DNA from: Clostridiales bacterium
GTDB lineage: Bacteria; Bacillota; Clostridia; Lachnospirales; Lachnospiraceae
Reading direction: 5' to 3'
NCBI GenBank assembly: GCA_029267975.1
Contig: JAJUHH010000008.1
Coordinates: 1-20,474, forward strand
Length of the DNA: 20,474 nucleotides
The first letter of the stretch is position 1. Every line of letters begins with the position of its first letter. The translations under genes and the position numbers were made by a program. The notes beneath the pieces were generated by a model. It was not told the DNA's origin, ran no database searches, and saw nothing but the letters and a program-made list of their open reading frames with translations. This document shows, one piece after another, positions 8,697 through 14,255 of this stretch.

Positions 8697-9016
8697 TGTC
8701 TACCAAAGCATTCAAAGATACATAAGACGCAAACATACCAAAGATTATGATCACAAAAGAGTTGAAAAGCACATAAGACCTTAAGGCACCAATGATTGGA
8801 GAGCACACATATGATGATAAGCTGCCAAAGATATTTAACTTACATAAGATCTTAAACAGCAAAAGATTATGGCTACCAATGAGAATAAGATACCTAAGAA
8901 AATAAAACACTTACGAAAATAAGATACAAAAGAAAGAGTACATAAAGAGAAATAGTACACAAATGAAAATAGAACACAAATGAAAATAGAACACAAAAGT
9001 AAATAAGATACCAAAG
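8697..9016. other. A-rich noncoding tract with scattered ATAAGA words
   Basis: The plus strand is very A-rich. The word ATAAGA recurs at 8722, 8773, 8844, 8885, 8919 and 9003, and CATACC/ATACC/ACACAAA words lie between. The plus strand is rich in stops; the minus-strand frames stay open only because of T-rich composition and would encode unlikely Phe/Leu/Ile/Tyr strings. The tract ends at a strong hairpin terminator. No known element is recognised. Confidence 0.45.
8956..9006. repeat. Three tandem 17-bp A-rich repeats
   Basis: Two nearly identical 17-bp units, each reading (T/A)ACACAAATGAAAATAG (8956-8972 and 8973-8989), are followed by a diverged third (8990-9006). They sit at the end of the A-rich tract just before the terminator. 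The array is too short and too degenerate to be a CRISPR. Confidence 0.6.
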
Positions 9017-9017
9017 A

Positions 9018-9083
9018 CAACCCCAAGCAGTCTTATGCTATGACCTGGCTCATAGCAAAGCGATCGCTTGGGGTTGCATTTTT
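9018..9083 (+). terminator. Terminator between the flagellar operon and the DUF2508 gene
   Basis: The outer stem pairs CAACCCCAAGC (9018-9028) with GCTTGGGGTTG (9066-9076), and CATTTTT follows. An inner 8-bp stem pairs TGCTATGA (9036-9043) with TCATAGCA (9050-9057) around CCTGGC. The plus-strand T-run is better than the minus-strand one (TCTTTGG), so it best fits termination of the flagellin transcript. It may also serve the convergent minus-strand gene, whose stop codon abuts it. Confidence 0.75.
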
Positions 9084-9302
9084 CTAGCAATAGTATTTCT
9101 CCAGTGCTTTCGCTTGTTTCAAGAGAAAGCGATATCGATTCTGTATGGCATTTAGTTCATAGATGCAGCTGTCAATAAGATCAGGATCCACTACATTTTC
9201 AAAGTTGGAGTAGGCTGCTTCCATGGCTAATTTCGTCTGATTAATTTCGTGAAGGAGCATCAGATTATCTTTCGGAATTTTCTTCTTCGCAAATAGAGGC
9301 AT
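9084..9302 (-). CDS. yaaL: DUF2508 (YaaL-type) small protein
   Basis: The C-terminal 70 residues match the DUF2508/YaaL family: a helix with the motif AYSNFENVVDPDLIDSCIYEL, followed by NRYRFLLKQAK. Its function is unknown; in Bacillus yaaL lies between recR and bofA. I prefer ATG 9302, giving 72 residues that start MPLFAKKK: GGTGA sits 5 nt upstream, and the length fits the family. The frame stays open for 43 more codons, up to an ATG at 9431, but that start has no good ribosome site and the extra part has no recognised match. Unlike the usual co-oriented yaaL-bofA pair, it is divergent from bofA. Confidence 0.75.
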   Translation of the reverse strand: MPLFAKKKIPKDNLMLLHEINQTKLAMEAAYSNFENVVDPDLIDSCIYELNAIQNRYRFLLKQAKALEKYYC

Positions 9303-9491
9303 TTCTTCACCGTCCCAATTGTAATATAAATCAAGCAAAGCTGCACATACTGAGATAGAATTCTTAGAGACAGGCAACTTGCTTGCTATAGTATAGTCAA
9401 AATATTTTCCTTTTATTCTATCCACTAACATAATCTGGATAAAAAAGCATATAAATATATTATAAATTTAGACGGGGTACAAGTTATCAGT

Positions 9492-9520
9492 CGGCAGTAT
9501 GCAATTATGGCGACCTGCCG
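9492..9520 (+). promoter_or_regulatory. Hairpin in the bofA leader
   Basis: CGGCAG (9492-9497) pairs with CTGCCG (9515-9520) around a 17-nt loop. It ends a few nt before the bofA ribosome site (GGTGG at about 9525). It may influence bofA translation, or it may be incidental. Confidence 0.3.
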
Positions 9521-9535
9521 GTTGGGTGGAAAGGT

Positions 9536-9826
9536 ATGGTTAATCCGATGAATTTTAACAGCATACTATTTATTATCATTATCATAGCCTGCTGCATTTT
9601 TATTACAGCGTGCATCATAAAACGCAGGCCGGATATGCTTATTGATTTTGTGCTTCGTGCCTGCTTTGGAACGGCGGCAATTTATCTTCTAAATCTGGCC
9701 CTGGGCTTGCAGGGTTACTCGGTTAATGTTGCAATTAACGGAGTTACTGCGCTGACCAATGGACTTCTTGGCCTGCCGGGCTTTTTATTACTATACGGAA
9801 TATCGCTTTATTATGCATATACCTAA
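9536..9826 (+). CDS. bofA: BofA-family pro-sigma-K processing inhibitor
   Basis: The 96-residue membrane protein has a first hydrophobic helix (about 8-26), a basic loop (KRRPD), a second helix (about 36-56), and a C-terminal hydrophobic stretch. That last stretch carries the family signature VAINGVTALTNGLLGLPGFL (about 65-84), equivalent to the INP.TAL..G.LGIPG region of BofA. In Bacillus, BofA holds the SpoIVFB protease inactive in the outer forespore membrane during sporulation. Many Clostridia keep bofA even where that checkpoint differs, so the exact role here is inferred. The start is ATG 9536 behind GGTGG; a second in-frame ATG lies four codons downstream. Its neighbour is a divergent YaaL-type gene. 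Confidence 0.85.
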   Translation: MVNPMNFNSILFIIIIIACCIFITACIIKRRPDMLIDFVLRACFGTAAIYLLNLALGLQGYSVNVAINGVTALTNGLLGLPGFLLLYGISLYYAYT

Positions 9827-9893
9827 TTCTTACAGAGGAATTTATATTTATATCAGATTAATTTCATCATAATTTTAAGAATTTTCTATGCGT

Positions 9894-9900
9894 CGTCGAA
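9894..9900 (+). promoter_or_regulatory. Possible Spo0A box upstream of the cyclase gene
   Basis: CGTCGAA matches the 0A-box TGTCGAA at 6 of 7 positions. It lies 5 bp upstream of the -35 element of the next promoter. A match this short is weak evidence on its own. Confidence 0.2.
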
Positions 9901-9905
9901 TACTG

Positions 9906-9933
9906 TTGATAAATGGAATTATTATGATATAAT
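9906..9933 (+). promoter_or_regulatory. Sigma-A promoter of the diguanylate cyclase gene
   Basis: TTGATA (9906-9911), a 16-nt spacer and a perfect TATAAT (9928-9933). Transcription should start near 9940, leaving a leader of about 73 nt that includes the conserved motif at 9956-9988. Confidence 0.7.
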
Positions 9934-9955
9934 ATAGGAACATAGGAAAAAAGTA

Positions 9956-9988
9956 CTAATTTATTTAAAGCTATGGCAATAATGTACC
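9956..9988 (+). promoter_or_regulatory. Conserved leader motif, copy A (diguanylate cyclase leader)
   Basis: CTAATTTAT, one variable base and TAAAGC lead into a 4-base arm, then GCAATAATG and a second 4-base arm. 24 of the 25 positions outside the two arms are identical to copy B at 11109-11141. Here the hairpin pairs GC-TATG with TG-TACC by A-U and G-U pairs around the loop GCAATAA, with one C-C mismatch. It starts about 16 nt after the predicted transcription start and ends 24 nt before the GTG start codon. No known riboswitch family is recognised. Confidence 0.5.
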
Positions 9989-10012
9989 AAGGCAGAAAGG
10001 CAGGATTTATCA

Positions 10013-10906
10013 GTGAACAGAAGTGAGAAGCTTCTTGTAGACAAAATGGATGAGACTCGCCGTCAAATGCAGGCCTTAAAGCGTAGCAACAGTTTACTTG
10101 AAGCTATTACAAAAAAATTATCTCAGTGGATTATTGTTCTGGACAAGGAGACCCTGGAATGGATCTATGCTAATCATGAGGCAGACAAAATATTGCAGGA
10201 CCCCACTTGTGAAGTACAACTACAGGAATGGCTGAAACAACAGGTAGAAGCTGTTGATATAAGCGATCATCATCACATAATTGAGCTTGAGCTATCCGGT
10301 AATCAGGGAACCCAGTATTTTTCTGTGGAATTAAAGCCTGTTAACTGGATGGATGGCTGTGCTATTGCCTTTGTACTAACGGATATCAGCAGGGATAAGG
10401 AGAAGCTTTATACGCTGCAGAAGGCTGCTTTCCATGATACCCTGACCAGGCTGTATAATCGTCATTACGGGATGGAGCTATTGCAGGAATGGATCAAGGA
10501 AAATAGCTCCTTTATTCTGTGCTTTGCAGATATTGATAACTTAAAATATGTAAATGATAAATTTGGCCACACAGAGGGAGATCGATATATCCAATGTGTG
10601 GCTGATAAGCTGCGTGAATCTTTGCCTGAGGCTGTCATATGCCGTGTGGGTGGAGACGAATTCCTGCTTCTTGATAAGAGCATAGATATGAGTACAGCCT
10701 TTGAAAGAATGGAGGGGGCACGTAACAGCTTATTAGCCCATCAATGTGAGAAAAATGTTTCCTATGAGCACAGTTTAAGCTATGGGATTATTCAAATCAA
10801 TGAAGATAACGCTTTGTTGGCAGAGGAGCTGCTGAGTATTGCGGATGAAAAAATGTATGAATATAAACGTGCATATAAAACCCGTAAGAATACCCGTAAG
10901 GGTTAG
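10013..10906 (+). CDS. Diguanylate cyclase with N-terminal PAS-like domain
   Basis: The 297-residue cytoplasmic protein makes cyclic di-GMP from two GTP. An N-terminal helix (about 1-35) leads into a PAS-like sensor region (about 36-128: QWIIVLDKETLEWIYANHEA, then AIAFVLTDISRDKE). A GGDEF domain (about 138-292) follows. The intact active site reads RVGGDEF (GGDEF at 213-217). The metal and substrate motifs are also present: FADIDNLKYVND (171-182) and FGHTEGD (184-190). The RxxD inhibitory site expected just before GGDEF is absent (LPEA instead), so product inhibition through that site is unlikely. No membrane segment is seen. The start is GTG 10013, with AGGA 8 nt upstream. It has its own promoter and shares a leader motif with the downstream tad operon. 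Confidence 0.93.
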   Translation: MNRSEKLLVDKMDETRRQMQALKRSNSLLEAITKKLSQWIIVLDKETLEWIYANHEADKILQDPTCEVQLQEWLKQQVEAVDISDHHHIIELELSGNQGTQYFSVELKPVNWMDGCAIAFVLTDISRDKEKLYTLQKAAFHDTLTRLYNRHYGMELLQEWIKENSSFILCFADIDNLKYVNDKFGHTEGDRYIQCVADKLRESLPEAVICRVGGDEFLLLDKSIDMSTAFERMEGARNSLLAHQCEKNVSYEHSLSYGIIQINEDNALLAEELLSIADEKMYEYKRAYKTRKNTRKG

Positions 10907-10907
10907 C

Positions 10908-10948
10908 AGGCATTCTCATGCTCCTGGCAAGCCAATGCTTAAGTTTTG
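10908..10948 (+). terminator. Possible weak terminator after the cyclase gene
   Basis: AGGCATT (10908-10914) can pair with AATGCTT (10934-10940), including one G-U pair. A TTTTGTAT stretch follows. The stem is short and AU-rich, so readthrough into the tad region is possible. Confidence 0.3.
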
Positions 10949-11033
10949 TATAAGTAATTTTGTATATAATAGATATGAAATTTGACAGCTTATGTTAATA
11001 ATAACAAAAGATATTTACAATAAATAATTACAT

Positions 11034-11062
11034 TTGACAATAATTAGAGCATATTGTAATAT
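11034..11062 (+). promoter_or_regulatory. Sigma-A promoter of the tad operon
   Basis: A perfect TTGACA (11034-11039), a 17-nt spacer and TAATAT (11057-11062). A second TTGACA at 10982-10987 has no matching -10 box at the right distance. Confidence 0.6.
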
Positions 11063-11108
11063 ATTCACATGGCAATTATTCCTATTAGTTAAATAGTAAT
11101 CGTTGTTT

Positions 11109-11141
11109 CTAATTTATCTAAAGCCTCAGCAATAATGAGGT
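11109..11141 (+). promoter_or_regulatory. Conserved leader motif, copy B (tad operon leader)
   Basis: CTAATTTAT, one variable base, TAAAGC, arm CTCA, GCAATAATG, arm AGGT. The hairpin CCTCA (11124-11128) with TGAGG (11136-11140) is fully Watson-Crick around the loop GCAATAA. The bases outside the arms repeat copy A at 9956-9988, while all eight arm bases differ. It begins about 40 nt after the predicted transcription start and about 75 nt before tadZ. Confidence 0.5.
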
Positions 11142-11217
11142 CATCATGAAAGCTTCATAATATCGGTATAAAACTTTTCCCCAAAAGCTGCTATCCCATA
11201 TTAGGAGGATCTCCAAA

Positions 11218-12207
11218 ATGAAAAAGATTTTGGCTGTCTACGATTCTGACCTTTTCTATGTTACCCGCTTTATGGAATATTTTAAAAATAAAAAAGAGTT
11301 TTCTTATGAGCTTCTGGCATTCTCCTTGCAGGAAAGCCTGGAAGACTATTTAAAGTCACATACTCTTGAGATACTGATACTTGGACGTCAGATCTCCTTA
11401 GAAGAATATGCAGATAAAATAAGTTGCCGCTTCTATTTAAGAGAGCATTCTGAGCCGGAGTCAGGTGATGAGGCCCCCTCAATATTCAAGTACCAGCCGG
11501 CGCAAAAAGTAATGGATGAGGTGCTCAGACAGTACCGAGAGCAGCAAAGCAGGCAATATGAGGAGAATGAAGCAGGACAAACTTCCTTATACGTGATTTT
11601 CTCCCCCTTACCCAATGCTTGCAAGCTGGTATTTGCCTGGTGCCTGGCATATCAGCTTGCCATACATAAAAAAGTATTGTTCCTTCCCCTGGAGCTATTT
11701 TCGACCTCTCCCTTATCCTTTCAAAAGGAAGCAGGACAGGAGCTATCAGAGTTTATTTATTATCTTAAAGAAAATGAGGATCTTGCCCTGAAAATGAAAT
11801 CACTGATTACTTTTGGCAACAACCTGGATTATATTAGTGGCTGTGCCCATGGATTTGACAGCTTAACACTTACGAAAGAGGATATGCAGCGGTGGATCTC
11901 GGAACTTAAGCTTCATACTGATTATCAGGCAGTTATCTTTTGGCTTGGCTTTTATTCCGAAGCTGGAGCTGAAATTTTGAAGCTCAGTGATAAGGTGATC
12001 ATTCCTACAGAGGAATCTGCATATGAAACAGCAATACTTCAGGACTTTGAAAGACAGATGAAGTGTATCGGTATAACTCCGCACTGGGATAAGTTTAAGA
12101 GGCATCTCCTGTTACAAAAGGACTCTGTCAGGGAAGAGTATCGTACATTTTCAGAGCTAATGGACAGCCCCCTATGGGCACAGGCCAGGGACTGCCTGGA
12201 CTGCTAA
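11218..12207 (+). CDS. tadZ: TadZ/CpaE-like protein with degenerate P-loop
   Basis: In Tad systems TadZ is a MinD/ParA-like protein, fused to a receiver-like domain, that places the pilus machine at a cell site. Here residues 1-105 look like a pseudo-receiver (MKKILAVYDSDLFYVTRF, then LEILILGRQISL). Residues 122-290 follow the order of a MinD-like fold (YVIFSPLPNACKLVFAWCLA, then KKVLFLPLEL, then YQAVIFWLGF, then SDKVIIPTEES). The Walker A motif is lost: SPLPNACK stands where a GKT/GKS loop would be. The Walker B Asp is also absent, so ATP hydrolysis is doubtful. The start is ATG 11218 behind AGGAGG. It is first in the operon, 12 nt before tadA. Assignment rests on fold pattern and position more than on strong motifs. 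Confidence 0.72.
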   Translation: MKKILAVYDSDLFYVTRFMEYFKNKKEFSYELLAFSLQESLEDYLKSHTLEILILGRQISLEEYADKISCRFYLREHSEPESGDEAPSIFKYQPAQKVMDEVLRQYREQQSRQYEENEAGQTSLYVIFSPLPNACKLVFAWCLAYQLAIHKKVLFLPLELFSTSPLSFQKEAGQELSEFIYYLKENEDLALKMKSLITFGNNLDYISGCAHGFDSLTLTKEDMQRWISELKLHTDYQAVIFWLGFYSEAGAEILKLSDKVIIPTEESAYETAILQDFERQMKCIGITPHWDKFKRHLLLQKDSVREEYRTFSELMDSPLWAQARDCLDC

Positions 12208-12219
12208 TGGGAGGATTCT

Positions 12220-13428
12220 ATGGATCAAAGAAAGGAAATGCTTCAGAAAAGAGTAATCAGGGATATCGACCTTGGCAGAGAAATCAGCGATGAGGAACTA
12301 TATCATACCATAGATCGAATTTTAATTGAGTATAGCAAAGAAGAGTATATCCTGCTGAAAGAAAAGCAAAGACTTCGTAAGGATATTTTTAATTCCATAC
12401 GCCGGCTGGATATTCTTCAGGAGTTCATGGAGGATCCCAGCATAACAGAGATCATGGTCAATGGTCCCCATAAAATCTTTTATGAAAAAGAAGGAAAGCT
12501 TTACCCTAGCAGCAGACATTTTGAATCGGTACAGAAGTTAGAGGATGTGGTACAGCAAATGGTATCACATTCCAACAGAATTGTGAATGAAGCCTGCCCA
12601 ATTGTGGATTCCAGGCTGCCGGACGGATCAAGAGTAAATATTGTTCTTGCCCCGATAGCCATGGAAGGCCCGATTGTCACCATAAGGAAGTTTCCAAGTA
12701 ATCCTATCACCATGGAGCGACTGATTGAGTTAGAAGCAATATCCACAGAAGTAGCCGGCTTTTTAAAAGAGCTGGTAGTTGCAGGTTATAACATATTCAT
12801 CAGCGGGGGTACCGGAAGCGGTAAAACCACATTTCTAAACGTTCTATCTAATTTCATCCCCTCCACCGAAAGAATTATTACGATTGAAGACTCTGCGGAG
12901 CTTCAGATCCGTAATATTCCCAATCTTGTCCGGCTGGAGGTACGCAACGCGAATTCGGAGGGCAGTAACGAGATTACAATTCGTGATCTTATTAAAACTT
13001 CCCTTCGAATGCGCCCGTCGCGCATAATCGTGGGAGAGGTTCGGGATGCAGCAGCAATTGATATGCTTCAGGCCTTGAATACCGGCCATGACGGCTCACT
13101 TTCAACCGGCCATGCCAATTCACCGGTGGATATGCTCAACCGGCTTGAGGCCCTGGTACTGTTAGGAGCTGAGATTCCTCTTCTGGCGGTTAGGAAGCAA
13201 ATCGCATCTGCAGTTGATATTATCGTACATCTAGGAAGACTGCGGGACCGGAGCAGACGTTTGCTGGAAGTGACCGAGGTTCTTGATTGTCGTAATGGTG
13301 AGATTCAGCTTAACCCTATCTATGAATTTGAAGAGACCGGAGAAAAAAACGGTCGGATACAAGGAAAACATTGCAAAAGAAATGAACTTCAAAATACCAA
13401 AAAGCTGAAACAGGCCGGGCTATTATAA
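12220..13428 (+). CDS. tadA: Tad pilus assembly ATPase TadA/CpaF
   Basis: This 402-residue type II/IV secretion ATPase powers pilin insertion and extrusion. Motifs in order: an N-terminal domain with ITEIMVNGPHKIFYEKEG (75-92); SRLPDGSRVN (131-140); Walker A GGTGSGKT (196-203); the Asp/Glu box TIEDSAELQI (221-230); Walker B RIIVGEVRD (268-276); and the His box TGHDGSLSTGHAN (288-300). These are complete, so it should be active as a cytoplasmic hexamer. The last 30 residues are basic and variable. The start is ATG 12220 behind GGGAGG. Its strong similarity to CpaF anchors the identity of the whole operon. Confidence 0.96.
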   Translation: MDQRKEMLQKRVIRDIDLGREISDEELYHTIDRILIEYSKEEYILLKEKQRLRKDIFNSIRRLDILQEFMEDPSITEIMVNGPHKIFYEKEGKLYPSSRHFESVQKLEDVVQQMVSHSNRIVNEACPIVDSRLPDGSRVNIVLAPIAMEGPIVTIRKFPSNPITMERLIELEAISTEVAGFLKELVVAGYNIFISGGTGSGKTTFLNVLSNFIPSTERIITIEDSAELQIRNIPNLVRLEVRNANSEGSNEITIRDLIKTSLRMRPSRIIVGEVRDAAAIDMLQALNTGHDGSLSTGHANSPVDMLNRLEALVLLGAEIPLLAVRKQIASAVDIIVHLGRLRDRSRRLLEVTEVLDCRNGEIQLNPIYEFEETGEKNGRIQGKHCKRNELQNTKKLKQAGLL

Positions 13429-13475
13429 AGCCAGGGGCAAGCTTATTATACAGTTTGCTGTTTGTTCAGGGATCG

Positions 13476-13485
13476 GAAGGGAGGG
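13476..13485 (+). promoter_or_regulatory. Ribosome site that argues for an ACG start of tadB
   Basis: The run GGAAGGGAGGG (13475-13485) is the only strong ribosome site near the start of tadB. It is correctly spaced (6 nt) for ACG 13492. It is 45 nt from the first in-frame ATG at 13531, which has only a crowded GGAAGG 2 nt ahead of it. Confidence 0.55.
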
Positions 13486-13491
13486 TAAATT

Positions 13492-14232
13492 ACGAAAGAA
13501 TATCATTACTATCAATTCTCTTGGAAGGAAATGCTTCTGTATTCTTTGCAGGGCCTTCTGATCATAACTATTCTGGGCTATCTTTTCTATCATAATCTAT
13601 TCGGAATAATCTCCTTAACTCCGATCCTGTACTTTTACCTGAGGAGAAAGAAAAAGATGTTAATGGAGGAGAGACGCTGGAAGCTGAACCTGGAATTTAA
13701 GGATGCCATTCTGGCGCTTTCAGCGGCTTTGGAAGCAGGCTATTCGCCGGAGAATGCACTGGAGGAGGCTTGTAAGGATTTGCGGCAGATTTACAGGGAG
13801 GATGATATGATTCTGCAGGAATTTGCCTATATCAGCAATCAGCTGAGAATGAATATAACACTGGAGCGGGCCCTTGAAGACTTTGGTGAACGCTCCGGGA
13901 TTGAGGATATCCAAAGTTTTTCCCAGGTGTTTGCTACTGCAAAACGTACCGGGGGAGATCTGATAAGGGTTATCAAAACCACTGTAAGTATCATAAGTGA
14001 TAAGATCGAAGTAAAACGGGACATCATTACTCTGATTGCAGGAAAGCGCCTGGAAGCAAATATGATGAAGGTGATTCCCCTCCTTATCATTGCCTATCTG
14101 ACCATATTCTCCCCAGGATTTTTAGATCCCTTATATAATAATACCTTTGGGATTATGATAATGACACTGTTCCTGATGATTTATCTTGGGGCATTTTTTA
14201 TCATTGATAGAATTGTTGCAATAGAGCTTTAG
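13492..14232 (+). CDS. tadB: Tad inner-membrane platform protein TadB
   Basis: TadB pairs with TadC to form the membrane platform on which TadA works. The 246-residue product has a hydrophobic segment near the N-terminus (about 17-48), a cytoplasmic T2SSF domain (about 70-180) with FKDAILALSAALEAGYSPENA and FATAKRTGGDLIRVI, and two closing membrane helices. The start is unusual. The first ATG (13531) is badly placed, while upstream in frame lies ACG 13492 with a strong ribosome site 6 nt ahead; the added residues TKEYHYYQFSWKE resemble the N-termini I recall for related clostridial TadB proteins. An ATT at 13489 is also possible. The nearest upstream in-frame stop is TAA 13486-13488. I report ACG as the likely start, or an original ATG altered by mutation or sequencing error; ATG 13531 gives 233 residues. 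Confidence 0.85.
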   Translation, partial: TKEYHYYQFSWKEMLLYSLQGLLIITILGYLFYHNLFGIISLTPILYFYLRRKKKMLMEERRWKLNLEFKDAILALSAALEAGYSPENALEEACKDLRQIYREDDMILQEFAYISNQLRMNITLERALEDFGERSGIEDIQSFSQVFATAKRTGGDLIRVIKTTVSIISDKIEVKRDIITLIAGKRLEANMMKVIPLLIIAYLTIFSPGFLDPLYNNTFGIMIMTLFLMIYLGAFFIIDRIVAIEL

Positions 14233-14255
14233 TACAGAGGGTCAAGGAGGTAAGA

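Larger units (their letters stand above)
10907..11217 (+). other. Intergenic leader region of the tad operon
   Basis: This AT-rich stretch contains no gene. In order it holds the weak terminator candidate, a TATATAAT box (10963-10970) without a clear -35, a good sigma-A promoter (11034-11062), leader motif copy B (11109-11141), a CTTTT/AAAAG hairpin around CCCC (about 11174-11187), and the ribosome site AGGAGG of tadZ. The predicted 5' leader is about 150 nt, long enough for RNA-level control. Confidence 0.55.

Noticed and set aside
8956..9006. Tandem repeats as a CRISPR array
   Set aside because: The 17-bp units are directly abutting without unique spacers, are degenerate, and have no cas genes nearby.
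8638..9026. Two overlapping minus-strand frames encoding hydrophobic 63-90 residue peptides
   Set aside because: They are rich in Phe/Leu/Ile/Tyr/Ser only because the strand is T-rich. They lack ribosome sites, overlap each other and run through the 17-bp repeats.
9303..9431. In-frame N-terminal extension of the YaaL-type protein from ATG 9431
   Set aside because: It has no ribosome site and no family match, while ATG 9302 has GGTGA at good spacing and gives the family's usual length. Kept only as an alternative start.
10960..11200. A known c-di-GMP riboswitch (class I or II) before the tad operon
   Set aside because: The conserved core sequences of those riboswitches, as I know them, are not present. 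The shared leader motif is a different pattern.
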